Of a stretch of 32,140 nucleotides of DNA, positions 24,426 through 32,140 are shown piece by piece. Both the position numbers and the translations under genes were made by a program. Below the pieces are notes generated by a model. That model was not told the DNA's origin and did no database searches. It saw only the letters and a program-made list of their open reading frames with translations. Source of the stretch: Bacteroidales bacterium (GTDB lineage: Bacteria; Bacteroidota; Bacteroidia; Bacteroidales; UBA932); assembly GCA_017428245.1 (NCBI GenBank), contig JAFRRF010000026.1:1-32140 (forward strand), in the 5' to 3' direction. Within the stretch, counting starts at the first letter, position 1. Every line of letters begins with the position of its first letter.

Positions 24426-26861
24426 ATGTACCGAAAAGTCCTCCTCCTGGCCGCTTGTATCCTATGCGGAACGGCCGCCTTCGCCCAGGTCGTTGAAAAT
24501 TTCCGCAAAGATATCATCGAATCGGGTTACGTCCACAAGCCCCTGCGGCTCCACGAAGACAAGGCCGTCGAAACGGCCGGTCTGCAGAAAGAAGTGCTCC
24601 ATTCGGAACTCCTGTGCGGCATGGAAAGCCTGGACGGCTGGACCCATGACGGCATCGGCACGATTTCGCTCACCACGGACCGTGCCGTGGAAGGCACGCA
24701 TAGCCTGCGGCTCGAAGCTCCGTCGATGCCGGAGAAGATGCTCGGCTGGGGTCTCGGCCGCGGCACCTGCCTGGCGGCCTTCGACCTGAAGGGCGCCGAC
24801 TGGCGCCCCTACAACCGGCTGCGCTTCAGCATCTACCCCGAATGCGAAGGCGCCCGGACGGTCTATCTGAACCTCTATCTCGAAAACGACGGCGAAGTCA
24901 AGGTTCCCGACCGCTTCGGGCGGGAAGGGTACCACGAGATCAACCTCAAGAACAACCAGTGGAACGACTGCTACCTCGAGTTCACGGGGCTGGAGCGCGA
25001 CAAAGTGTCGTATCTTAAGTTCGCCATCGAGATCTTCGGCCGGGAGCTGACCATGGGCGACACCCTGCGCTTCGACGTGGACAACGTCCGGCTTGAGACC
25101 ATCGCGGATCCCGAACCTGTCAAGGGCTGGAAACCCGCCGACAACCGCATCATCTTCTCCACCACCGGTTATACGACCCAGATGGAGAAGACAGCCCTCG
25201 TCACGGTCAAGGACGCCCGGAAGTTCAAGATCATCAACGACAAAACCGGCCGGACCGCCCTGCGCGGCAAGGTCAAGACCGTCGAAACGGCGCTCGGGGA
25301 ATACCGGATCATCGATTTCTCCAAACTCCGGAAACCCGGCCGCTATGTCATCAAGGTCGGCAACGTGACCACCTGGCCCTTCTACATCGACGACAACGTC
25401 TGGGACGACAGCGCCTGGCGGCTGGTCAACTTTATGTTTGTGGAACGCTGCGGCTATCCCGTACCCGGCCACCACGGCGAATGCCACGCCGACCTGCACG
25501 CTACCTACAAGGGGCAGGTCTATCCGCTCAACGGCGGCTGGCACGATGCGGGCGACATGTCCCAGCAGACCGTCCAGAGCGCTGAAATCTCCTATGCCTT
25601 CTTCCAGGCGGCGCAGCGCGCCCTTGAAAAAGGCAACACGGATCTCTACAACCGACTGATGGAAGAAGGGCTTTGGGGAATGGACTATGTGCTCCGCTCC
25701 CGCCTGGGCGACGGCTACCGTGCGATGTCCTGGGGCACGAACCTCTGGACCGACGGCATCCTGGATACGGAAGACGACGCCGGACGACGCGAGATCCGCG
25801 TCCACAACGGTGCGCTCGAAAACTTCCTTTTCGCCGGCATCGAAGCCTACACCTCGCAGATCCTTCCGGACGATCCGGAAATGGCCGGCAACCTCCTCAA
25901 GGTAGCCCGCGAAGACTACGATTACGCCCTGGCCCGTTTCAACGAACTGGGCTTTGCGGAGCTTTCGGAAATGAACCGGGCCGGCGGCCATACGCGGATG
26001 ACATCCGAAAGCCAGTACCACGCCAATATGTCGTGGGCCGCCAGCATGCTCTACAAGGCCACCGGCGAGAAACGCTACGCCGACGAAGCGGCCCGCTTCA
26101 TCGAATACACGCTGCAGTGCCAGCGCACCGAACCGGTGGGCGGCGGCCTCAGTGGCTTCTTCTACCGCGACCTGGACAAGAAATCGACCGTCCACTATAA
26201 CCACCAGTCGCGCAGCTACGCCTATATGGAAGCGCTCGAAGCGCTGATTGCCACCCAGCCGGAACATCCCGACAAGGCGCGCTGGATGGAAGCCGTCCGT
26301 CTCTACGGCAACTATATGAAAGACCTGATGACCTACATCGAGCCCTACGGCATGATGCCCAGCGGCGTGTATCACAAGGACGAGGTGAAGGACAGCGCCA
26401 ATTTCTACGCCTGGCAGGTCGGCATCCGCAGCGGCGCCGACGCCGACTACGCGGAGATGATGCGCAACGGCGTTCAGCTCGACGAGGAACACTATCTGCG
26501 CAAATTCCCGGTCTGGTTCAGCTTCAAGGGCAACACGGCCTGCAGCCTCTCCGACGGCAAGGCCGCTGCCATCTGCGCCCGGTTGCTCAACGACAAGACG
26601 CTCAAGCAGATTGCCGAAAAGCAGCTGGAATGGGTCGTGGGTTACAACCCGTTCGGCCAGTCGCTCATCTACGGGGAAGGCAGCAACTGGTGCCAGCTCT
26701 ACAATGCGCTCCCGGGCGAAACCGTGGGCGAAATCCCCGTGGGCATGCAATCCTACTTCAACGAAGACCAGCCCTACTGGCCCCAGTTCAACACCGCCAC
26801 CTACAAGGAGGTCTGGGGCGGAACGGCCGTCAAGTGGCTGATGCTCATCGCCGAGTTCTGA
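24426..26861 (+). CDS. GH9 family glycoside hydrolase with N-terminal carbohydrate-binding-like and Ig-like domains
   Basis: This 811-residue exported inverting glycosidase has signal peptide MYRKVLLLAACILCGTAAFA. Residues about 55-225 form a beta-sandwich resembling a carbohydrate-binding domain. Residues about 235-320 form the Ig-like CelD_N domain that precedes many GH9 barrels (IIFSTTGYTTQMEKTALVTV; GRYVIKVGNVTTWPFYI). The (alpha/alpha)6 catalytic domain carries GGWHDAGDMSQ with the water-activating Asp374 and Asp377. It also carries WVVGYNPFGQSLIYGEG near 735-750 and probable general acid Glu795 in TYKEVWGG. GH9 contains endoglucanases, cellobiohydrolases and, in Vibrionaceae, exo-beta-glucosaminidases. 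The neighbouring GH2 makes a glucosamine-containing substrate attractive, but this is inference. Confidence 0.88.
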   Translation: MYRKVLLLAACILCGTAAFAQVVENFRKDIIESGYVHKPLRLHEDKAVETAGLQKEVLHSELLCGMESLDGWTHDGIGTISLTTDRAVEGTHSLRLEAPSMPEKMLGWGLGRGTCLAAFDLKGADWRPYNRLRFSIYPECEGARTVYLNLYLENDGEVKVPDRFGREGYHEINLKNNQWNDCYLEFTGLERDKVSYLKFAIEIFGRELTMGDTLRFDVDNVRLETIADPEPVKGWKPADNRIIFSTTGYTTQMEKTALVTVKDARKFKIINDKTGRTALRGKVKTVETALGEYRIIDFSKLRKPGRYVIKVGNVTTWPFYIDDNVWDDSAWRLVNFMFVERCGYPVPGHHGECHADLHATYKGQVYPLNGGWHDAGDMSQQTVQSAEISYAFFQAAQRALEKGNTDLYNRLMEEGLWGMDYVLRSRLGDGYRAMSWGTNLWTDGILDTEDDAGRREIRVHNGALENFLFAGIEAYTSQILPDDPEMAGNLLKVAREDYDYALARFNELGFAELSEMNRAGGHTRMTSESQYHANMSWAASMLYKATGEKRYADEAARFIEYTLQCQRTEPVGGGLSGFFYRDLDKKSTVHYNHQSRSYAYMEALEALIATQPEHPDKARWMEAVRLYGNYMKDLMTYIEPYGMMPSGVYHKDEVKDSANFYAWQVGIRSGADADYAEMMRNGVQLDEEHYLRKFPVWFSFKGNTACSLSDGKAAAICARLLNDKTLKQIAEKQLEWVVGYNPFGQSLIYGEGSNWCQLYNALPGETVGEIPVGMQSYFNEDQPYWPQFNTATYKEVWGGTAVKWLMLIAEF

Positions 26862-26865
26862 CGCT

Positions 26866-28092
26866 ATGGCCAACGGAAACACCCAGGGCCGCAATCTGGC
26901 CATCGATATGCTCCGGGCGCTGACGATGACGCTGATGATCTTCGTCAACGACTTCTGGAAAGTCCACGACGTGCCGCAATGGATGGAACACGCCAAACAC
27001 GGCATCGATTTCATGGGGCTGTCGGACTTCGTCTATCCGGCCTTCCTGTTCTGCGTGGGAATGTCGGTCCCCTACGCGATTGAAAACCGGTACCGCAAAG
27101 GCTACAGCGGGGAATCCACCATGGGACACATCCTGCTCCGGGTTCTCTCCCTGCTCATCATGGGCGCCTTCCTGGGCAATTCGGAAGCACGGCTTGCACC
27201 CGATTTCACCCTGTACCGCATCGGAACCTACTGGCTGGCCGCCGTAGCTTCGTTCTTCCTGATTTGGAACGCCTATCCGAAGAATCCTTCCCGCCGGCAG
27301 TCCATCCTTTTCACGTGCCTGAAAATCATCGGCGGTCTCTGCCTGCTTTTCCTGGCCATAACCTACCGCAAGCCCGACGGCCGCGTCTTCGACACTTCGT
27401 TCAGCATTCTGGGCGGCATCGCCTGGACCTATCTCGTGGCGGCGGTCATCTATTACTTCTGCCGCGACAACCTGCGCAAGCTTGTGCCCGTCTGGCTGGC
27501 CGTGCTGGCCGTCTGCATCCTGACCCAGCGGATGCGTCCGGAGATGGGAGGCGTGGCCATTCTCAACTTCCCGCGCCCCAATTTCCTGGAAGGAATGCTC
27601 CGCGTCCTGCATATCGGCAACGGCGGGGCCGTGTTCCTGGCGCTCAGCGGCTTGCTGGTCTCGGTCGTGACGGAGAAGATCGCCGGTCTGCCGCAGGGCA
27701 AACGGATCCTGATCGGACTGGGCACCGCACTGGCCGCCTTCCTGCTCGGTGTCTTTACGCGCCGGTTCTGGATTGCCGCCAAGCTGGGCCTCACGCTCCC
27801 CTGCTGCCTGTTTGTCTCGGCCATCGCCATCGCCGTCTATACGCTGCTCCGCTTCCTCAACAGCAAGGGCCTGAGCGGCTGGTTCGCCGTCATCCGGCCG
27901 GCCGGCACGGCGACGCTGAGCACCTATATGATTCCTTACGTCTTCTACGGCTTTGCCGACATCACGGGCATCGTGCTGCCCGACTGGCTGACCCACAGTC
28001 CGATGAACCTGGTCAATTGTTTCTGCTTTGCCCTGATCTGCATCGCCATCGTCGGAATCCTCCAAAAACTGCATATTAATCTGAAAGTATAA
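26866..28092 (+). CDS. DUF5009 / heparan-alpha-glucosaminide N-acetyltransferase-like membrane protein
   Basis: This 408-residue inner-membrane protein has about ten hydrophobic helices. The first segment RNLAIDMLRALTMTLMIFVN followed by DFWKVHDVPQWMEHA, and then the region DFMGLSDFVYPAFLFCVGMS, are diagnostic of the DUF5009/COG4299 family. That family is related to lysosomal HGSNAT and bacterial NagX. HGSNAT uses cytoplasmic acetyl-CoA to acetylate a terminal glucosamine on the far side of the membrane. A similar enzyme here would turn glucosamine freed in the periplasm into N-acetylglucosamine. It starts 4 bp after the GH9 stop and ends 1 bp before the phosphoesterase start, so it belongs to the same transcript. 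Activity is inferred from family and context. Confidence 0.82.
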   Translation: MANGNTQGRNLAIDMLRALTMTLMIFVNDFWKVHDVPQWMEHAKHGIDFMGLSDFVYPAFLFCVGMSVPYAIENRYRKGYSGESTMGHILLRVLSLLIMGAFLGNSEARLAPDFTLYRIGTYWLAAVASFFLIWNAYPKNPSRRQSILFTCLKIIGGLCLLFLAITYRKPDGRVFDTSFSILGGIAWTYLVAAVIYYFCRDNLRKLVPVWLAVLAVCILTQRMRPEMGGVAILNFPRPNFLEGMLRVLHIGNGGAVFLALSGLLVSVVTEKIAGLPQGKRILIGLGTALAAFLLGVFTRRFWIAAKLGLTLPCCLFVSAIAIAVYTLLRFLNSKGLSGWFAVIRPAGTATLSTYMIPYVFYGFADITGIVLPDWLTHSPMNLVNCFCFALICIAIVGILQKLHINLKV

Positions 28093-28093
28093 C

Positions 28094-30544
28094 ATGAAGT
28101 CTCCGCTTTCTTTCCTCTACAGCCTTGCCTTTGCCGCCCTGGCGGCCATCGTCCTGACGGGCAGCACGCCGCCGCCTGCCATTACCGACATTCCCGTTTC
28201 CGACAAGATTTTCAGCATCTCCACCGGACCGGGGGCCGACGCTTCGGTCTCCATCGGCATCAGTTGGGCCTGTGACACGACTTTCAAACACAACTGTGTC
28301 CGGGTGACGGAAGCCTCCGATACCGGCTGGGCCGGGGCCCGCGATGTCGAGCCGTCGCAGCACGAGCGTTTCACGGCCTTCCAGGGCTTTTCCTCCAAGA
28401 AGGCCGACGGCAGCGATTTCGTGGAAGACGCCGTCTTCACCAAACTCGGCGCAACCCTGACGAATCTCAAGCCCGACACGGACTACAAGTATGTCATCGT
28501 GGAAAAGAAAGGGGACACGGCCATCGCGCGCAGTACCGAACACCGCTTCCGGACGGCCGGGGCGACGCACTGGTCGGCCTGCATCATCTCCGACTTCCAC
28601 AGCTACCCGCCGATTCCCACCCGGCTCGAGGCCGCCATGGGCATGATCGACACCATGCAGCGCTTCGATCCGTCGATCGACTGGGTCTTCAGTCCCGGTG
28701 ACGTGGTGGCCTGGGGCGGCAGCTATTCGTTCTGGCGCCGGATGTTCGAGGAAGACAACTTCAACGAATTCATCTGGGCCCGCGTCAACGGCAATCACGA
28801 CAACTGGACCCGGAATTCGATGGTTTCCCACGACTTCCCTGCGGAAAATCCCTTTTTCCTCGGCACCTCCTATTATCCGCAGAACGGCTACGAGGGCCAG
28901 ATGGGCGTCTGCTACCGCTTCCGCTACGGGAACACGCTCTTCCTGATGCTCAATACCGAGCGGATGAACAACGGACCGGAATTCGAGGCTGCGGAGAAGT
29001 GGCTGCGCAGTTCGGTGGCCTTCGAGCGGGGCGGCGCCAACCCGCCGACCTTCGTCGTAGTCTGCATGCATTATGAATGGTTCTCCGGCACCAACGGCCG
29101 GAGCGTCCAGTATGCCCGCTGGCACCGGATCTTCGACGAACTGGGCATCGACCTGGCCGTCGCCGGCAACAACCACGTCTACGTGCGCTCCCGCGCCCTC
29201 TACGACGACAAGGTTACCGACGGTTCTTACGGCACGGTCTATATCCAGACCATGTCTTCCGACAATGACCGCGGCCGCAAATTCGACGATGTCGACATGC
29301 AGAACGCCGACAAGATCGCCTGCCGCTGGACGGAAGGATCGTATTCCGTGAGCGCCATCCATATGGACGTGACGCCCGAACGGATCGCCCTCACGCTGAT
29401 GGACCGCCACGGCAACCGGATCGACAGCACGAAGGTGCCGGCCAAACCGCGCTCCGAAGCCCAGGACTACCCCGTGACCTGCGGCCCCTGGGTGACGGAT
29501 ATGAGCGAGGATGCCTTCACCGTCCTGTGGACGACCGCCATGCCCTGCCAGGGTTGGGTGGAACTGGCCAACGGCCGCCGGGTCTATGAAGAGTATGCCG
29601 GAAGAAAGCTCTTCGGCACGCTCCACACCGTCCGCGTCAAGGGCCTTTCGCGCGGGGCGGACTACCGGTACCGGATCGGCAACCGGGTGGTCGACCCGAT
29701 CAACCCGCGGAGGCCGGCTTATGGCCGGGACATCTATTCCGGCGATTACACGGTCACGACCTTCGACCCCAACCGGAAGACCTGCCACTTCACCGTGATG
29801 AACGACGTCCATATGCGGCTCGACCATTACGAGGCCCTGCTCGATGACATCGACCTCGACAGCAATGATTTCCTGCTCCTCAACGGCGACATCATCTCGG
29901 CAGGCAACTGGACGGTCGACAGCCTGGTCAAATACGAAGTGAGTCCGCTGGGACCTTACGGCGCCAACCTGCCCGTCTTCTTCGCCCGCGGCAATCACGA
30001 AGGCCGCGGCAGCGGCGTCGCGCTGGTGGAAAAAATCTTCCCGAAGGCGGAATCCGCTCCGTACTACTACACCTTCCGCGAAGGCCCCGTGGCCTTCATC
30101 GTCCTGGATGCCGGCGAGACCGGCGTGGCCAACTCCCTCGCCCTGACCGGCGACCGAATCTACGAAGACTATCTGCGGGAGCAGATGGCCTGGGCCGAGA
30201 AAGCCATGCAGGAACCCGCATTCCGCAAGGCGCCCGTCAAGATCTGCATCCTGCACGCCCCGATGATCGATCCGGGCATCCCCGACGACTTTGTGCCGCA
30301 TACCTGGATGAACCACAACTTCGTTCCCCTGCTCAACAAGGCGGGTATCGACCTGATGATCGGCGCGGACCTGCACCAGTACTTCTATCACCCGGCCGGA
30401 ACGATGAACAATGCGTTCCCGATCCTGGTCAACGACAGCGAGTCGCGGCTCGACGTCCGGGTCGAGCGCGGCCACATCTATGTCACCATTTATGACGAGG
30501 CCGGAGGCGTCGTCGTCCCGACCCGCGATATTCCCGTAAAATAA
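28094..30544 (+). CDS. Exported protein with two fused metallophosphoesterase domains
   Basis: This is an 816-residue exported protein with an N-terminal hydrophobic signal (about 1-22). Two units follow, each a fibronectin-like, purple-acid-phosphatase-type N-domain plus a calcineurin-like metallophosphoesterase. Unit 1 has metal-binding motifs ISDFHSY (Asp167, His169), SPGDVVAWGG, NGNHDNW, VCMHYEW and AGNNHVYVRS. Unit 2, beginning near residue 455, has MNDVHMR (Asp571, His573), LNGDII, ARGNHEGRG, ILHAPM and GADLHQYF. All five blocks are recognisable in both halves, so both may be active. The final GHxH block is altered in both (GNNH and ADLH). It follows the acetyltransferase by 1 bp. The likely role is removal of phosphate or cleavage of phosphodiesters on glycans outside the cytoplasm. 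Confidence 0.85.
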   Translation: MKSPLSFLYSLAFAALAAIVLTGSTPPPAITDIPVSDKIFSISTGPGADASVSIGISWACDTTFKHNCVRVTEASDTGWAGARDVEPSQHERFTAFQGFSSKKADGSDFVEDAVFTKLGATLTNLKPDTDYKYVIVEKKGDTAIARSTEHRFRTAGATHWSACIISDFHSYPPIPTRLEAAMGMIDTMQRFDPSIDWVFSPGDVVAWGGSYSFWRRMFEEDNFNEFIWARVNGNHDNWTRNSMVSHDFPAENPFFLGTSYYPQNGYEGQMGVCYRFRYGNTLFLMLNTERMNNGPEFEAAEKWLRSSVAFERGGANPPTFVVVCMHYEWFSGTNGRSVQYARWHRIFDELGIDLAVAGNNHVYVRSRALYDDKVTDGSYGTVYIQTMSSDNDRGRKFDDVDMQNADKIACRWTEGSYSVSAIHMDVTPERIALTLMDRHGNRIDSTKVPAKPRSEAQDYPVTCGPWVTDMSEDAFTVLWTTAMPCQGWVELANGRRVYEEYAGRKLFGTLHTVRVKGLSRGADYRYRIGNRVVDPINPRRPAYGRDIYSGDYTVTTFDPNRKTCHFTVMNDVHMRLDHYEALLDDIDLDSNDFLLLNGDIISAGNWTVDSLVKYEVSPLGPYGANLPVFFARGNHEGRGSGVALVEKIFPKAESAPYYYTFREGPVAFIVLDAGETGVANSLALTGDRIYEDYLREQMAWAEKAMQEPAFRKAPVKICILHAPMIDPGIPDDFVPHTWMNHNFVPLLNKAGIDLMIGADLHQYFYHPAGTMNNAFPILVNDSESRLDVRVERGHIYVTIYDEAGGVVVPTRDIPVK

Positions 30545-30550
30545 AACCCT

Positions 30551-31963
30551 ATGAAACGAAGCGTATTCCTGTTCCTGGCCCTGGCCGCCCTGCTGAGCGT
30601 CTCCGCCTGCGGGGAAAAGAAAGCCGAACCGGCCTACCCGCTCTTCTGGACCTGGCTCGACCTGCGTCCGAACACCGATTTCGAAGCCGTCTGCCAGAAA
30701 CTGAATGATGTGGGCATCGACGGCATCCTGCTCAACGCCCCGACGCCCGACGACTATCGCCGCATCATGCCCACCGCCCACGCCCACGGCATCACGGTCT
30801 ATGCCTGGATCTGGACCATGAACCTCGAACACGACCGGGGCAAGATCCTCCAGGAACACCCCGAATGGTTGAGCGTCAACCGGCTGGGCCGCAGCCTGGC
30901 CGACACGACGGCCTATGTGGACTACTACAAGTTCCTGTGCCCGGCCTTACCCGAAGTGCGCGAATTCCTCAACGAGAAGATCCGCGCCTACTGCGAGGTC
31001 GACGGACTCGACGGCATCGCCATCGACTACCACCGCTTCGTCGACGTCGTGCTCCCGACCACCCTGTGGCCCCGCTACGGAATCATCCAGGACCGGGAGT
31101 ATCCCGAATGGGACTTCGGGTACCATCCGGAGATGATCCGGCTGTTCAAGGAAAAATACGGCTATGATCCGCGGGAGCAGGAGGATCCGTCCCAGGATGT
31201 CCAGTGGCGGCAGTTCCGCTGCGACCAGATCACGGAAGTGGCCAACATGATGGCCGAGACGGTCCATTCCTACGGCAAGGTGATGGGCGCCTCCCCCTTC
31301 CCGACCCCGAAGATGGCTTCGCGCATGGTGCGCCAGGACTGGGGAAAATGGGATCTCGACGTCGTCTTCCCGATGGTCTACCACAATTTCTATACGCTGG
31401 ATCCTTCGTTCGCCTTCGACTGCACGGCGGAGAATTACTACGACAAGAATCCTGATACCCAGCTCTACTGCGGCATTATGTACAGTGACGACATCACCGC
31501 TTGCATGGACGAAGCGTTCCGGGCCGGCGCCCAGGGCATCTCGATCTTCACGGTCGACGGCATCCGTACGCCGGAACAGACAGCCCGGTTCAAAGCCTAT
31601 ACCGACAGCGTCCGCGCTGTCGTGGCGGCGAACGGCGGGCGGCTTCCGAAGGTCAAGGCGCCCGGTCGCGCCGACACCGATCCGTTCCACCATCCCGGCG
31701 TCATGGCGCAGATCGAGAAGCGGATGCAATACCTGATCGCCGGCTTCGACTGGAACCAGCGGCGCCGGAGGGGCGATCCTCCGGTCCAGGTCCCCGAATT
31801 CGCTCCGCTGTCGCTCGGCGACTACACGTTTGTGGGCAGCCGCGACATCACCCGGAACTACGAAGTCACCGACCAGGCCAGCGGTACGACCTTCCTGGTT
31901 ACCTTCTATCTCTACGGCGATGTCATCTCCGGATGGGATGTCGTCAAGAAATTGCCCGAATAA
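30551..31963 (+). CDS. TIM-barrel lipoprotein, GHL10/DUF187-like glycosidase candidate
   Basis: This 470-residue lipoprotein (MKRSVFLFLALAALLSVSAC, lipobox VSAC, Cys20) resembles the GHL10/DUF187 group of putative glycosidases related to GH10/GH13-like barrels. An N-terminal barrel start, YPLFWTWLDLRPNTDFEAV, is followed by GITVYAWIWTMN (strand with WxW) and then VDGLDGIAIDYHRF. There the acidic DYHRF motif corresponds to the family's D(x)xxRY strand. LDVVFPMVYHNFYTLD and GAQGISIFTVDGI complete later strands. It starts 6 bp after the phosphoesterase and is the last gene of the PUL. No enzyme activity can be assigned from sequence; candidate acids are the Asp in AIDYHRF and nearby glutamates. 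Confidence 0.65.
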   Translation: MKRSVFLFLALAALLSVSACGEKKAEPAYPLFWTWLDLRPNTDFEAVCQKLNDVGIDGILLNAPTPDDYRRIMPTAHAHGITVYAWIWTMNLEHDRGKILQEHPEWLSVNRLGRSLADTTAYVDYYKFLCPALPEVREFLNEKIRAYCEVDGLDGIAIDYHRFVDVVLPTTLWPRYGIIQDREYPEWDFGYHPEMIRLFKEKYGYDPREQEDPSQDVQWRQFRCDQITEVANMMAETVHSYGKVMGASPFPTPKMASRMVRQDWGKWDLDVVFPMVYHNFYTLDPSFAFDCTAENYYDKNPDTQLYCGIMYSDDITACMDEAFRAGAQGISIFTVDGIRTPEQTARFKAYTDSVRAVVAANGGRLPKVKAPGRADTDPFHHPGVMAQIEKRMQYLIAGFDWNQRRRRGDPPVQVPEFAPLSLGDYTFVGSRDITRNYEVTDQASGTTFLVTFYLYGDVISGWDVVKKLPE

Positions 31964-31966
31964 TCG

Positions 31967-31974
31967 TATCTTTG
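31967..31974 (+). promoter_or_regulatory. -7 box upstream of the last gene
   Basis: TATCTTTG fits TAnnTTTG, 16 bases before the ATG at 31991. A start near 31981 would leave a leader of about ten bases. The -33 region has no clear TTTG. Confidence 0.4.
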
Positions 31975-31989
31975 GGAAAAATTTCCCAA
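31972..31989. promoter_or_regulatory. 18-bp near-palindrome between promoter and start codon
   Basis: TTGGGAAA-AA-TTTCCCAA has 8 paired bases per arm. It covers the end of the -7 box, the predicted transcription start and the position of a ribosome-binding site. It could be an operator or, if transcribed whole, a hairpin masking the start codon. Confidence 0.4.
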
Positions 31990-31990
31990 G

Positions 31991-32140
31991 ATGTCCCGAA
32001 CAGATATCGCTCAGATAGGCAAACAAGCCACGCTCGACCGTCTCTTTGACGGCAGCGGTTTCACCAATGAACACCCCCTTCCGGCCGCCGGCCGCGGAGC
32101 GGGGTGTTCCGCACATAAACTGATGCTCGAAGGCTGTGAC
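31991..32140 (+). CDS. Start of a gene resembling thiamine-monophosphate kinase (partial)
   Basis: Fifty codons are visible from ATG to the window edge, with no stop. The protein begins MSRTDIAQIGKQATLDRLFD and continues to KLMLEGCD. Its pattern of a short N-terminal helix (DIAQIGKQATLDRL) and a strand ending LMLEGCD about 40 residues later resembles Bacteroidetes ThiL, where a LLLEGVHFDLTY-type motif is usual. The usual GDDAA phosphate-binding segment is not recognisable here; GRGAGCSAHKL occupies that place. The assignment is tentative; any AIR-synthase/ThiL-like ATP-binding protein would fit. Confidence 0.4.
   Translation, partial: MSRTDIAQIGKQATLDRLFDGSGFTNEHPLPAAGRGAGCSAHKLMLEGCD

Noticed and set aside
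28076-30859. 927-codon minus-strand open frame opposite the metallophosphoesterase gene
   Set aside because: Same GC-driven shadow effect: the plus strand carries all metallophosphoesterase motifs, and the antisense frame also runs into the next gene.

Overview
The window is a GC-rich piece of a Bacteroidota chromosome, most likely order Bacteroidales. The evidence is a SusC/SusD pair, a hybrid sugar regulator of the XylR/AraC type, several promoter boxes fitting the Bacteroidetes consensus TTTG-N19-21-TAnnTTTG, and Bacteroidetes-type versions of most genes. I cannot name the genus; the high GC suggests an uncultured or Alistipes-like lineage rather than Bacteroides itself, which is inference only.

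Left part (1-7281), mostly housekeeping. It holds the 3' end of dnaE, then a 770-bp AT-rich patch with a tiny predicted membrane protein, a decayed IS30-family transposase end and a short stray copy of the groEL 3' end. The minus-strand groES-groEL operon follows. Divergent from it are a thioredoxin-fold lipoprotein and an exported, probably outer-membrane, protein with an HExxH motif, then ispE on the minus strand.

Middle part (7461-14944), one tightly packed plus-strand operon. A two-gene module is present twice in tandem. Each module pairs a polytopic membrane protein carrying a large C-terminal helical domain with an exported PD40/TolB-like beta-propeller protein that has a CxxCH haem-attachment motif. 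The operon ends with a XylR-type regulator. Neighbouring genes overlap or are separated by 3 bp.

Right part (14945-31963), a polysaccharide utilisation locus (PUL). After a promoter region with two inverted repeats come a zinc-motif-less ROK sugar kinase, a GH2 enzyme with exo-beta-D-glucosaminidase signatures, a histidine acid phosphatase, SusC, SusD and a strong terminator. Then follow a GH9 enzyme, a DUF5009/heparan-alpha-glucosaminide N-acetyltransferase-like membrane protein, a protein with two fused metallophosphoesterase domains, and a TIM-barrel GHL10/DUF187-like lipoprotein. Two glycosidases compatible with glucosamine, an amino-sugar acetyltransferase-like protein, a sugar kinase and phosphoester hydrolases suggest uptake and breakdown of a glucosamine-containing, possibly phosphorylated glycan. 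The individual families are recognisable; the substrate is inference. The window ends in the first codons of a gene resembling thiL.

The most novel element I see is the duplicated membrane-protein plus CxxCH-propeller module, placed directly upstream of and apparently co-transcribed with the likely PUL regulator.
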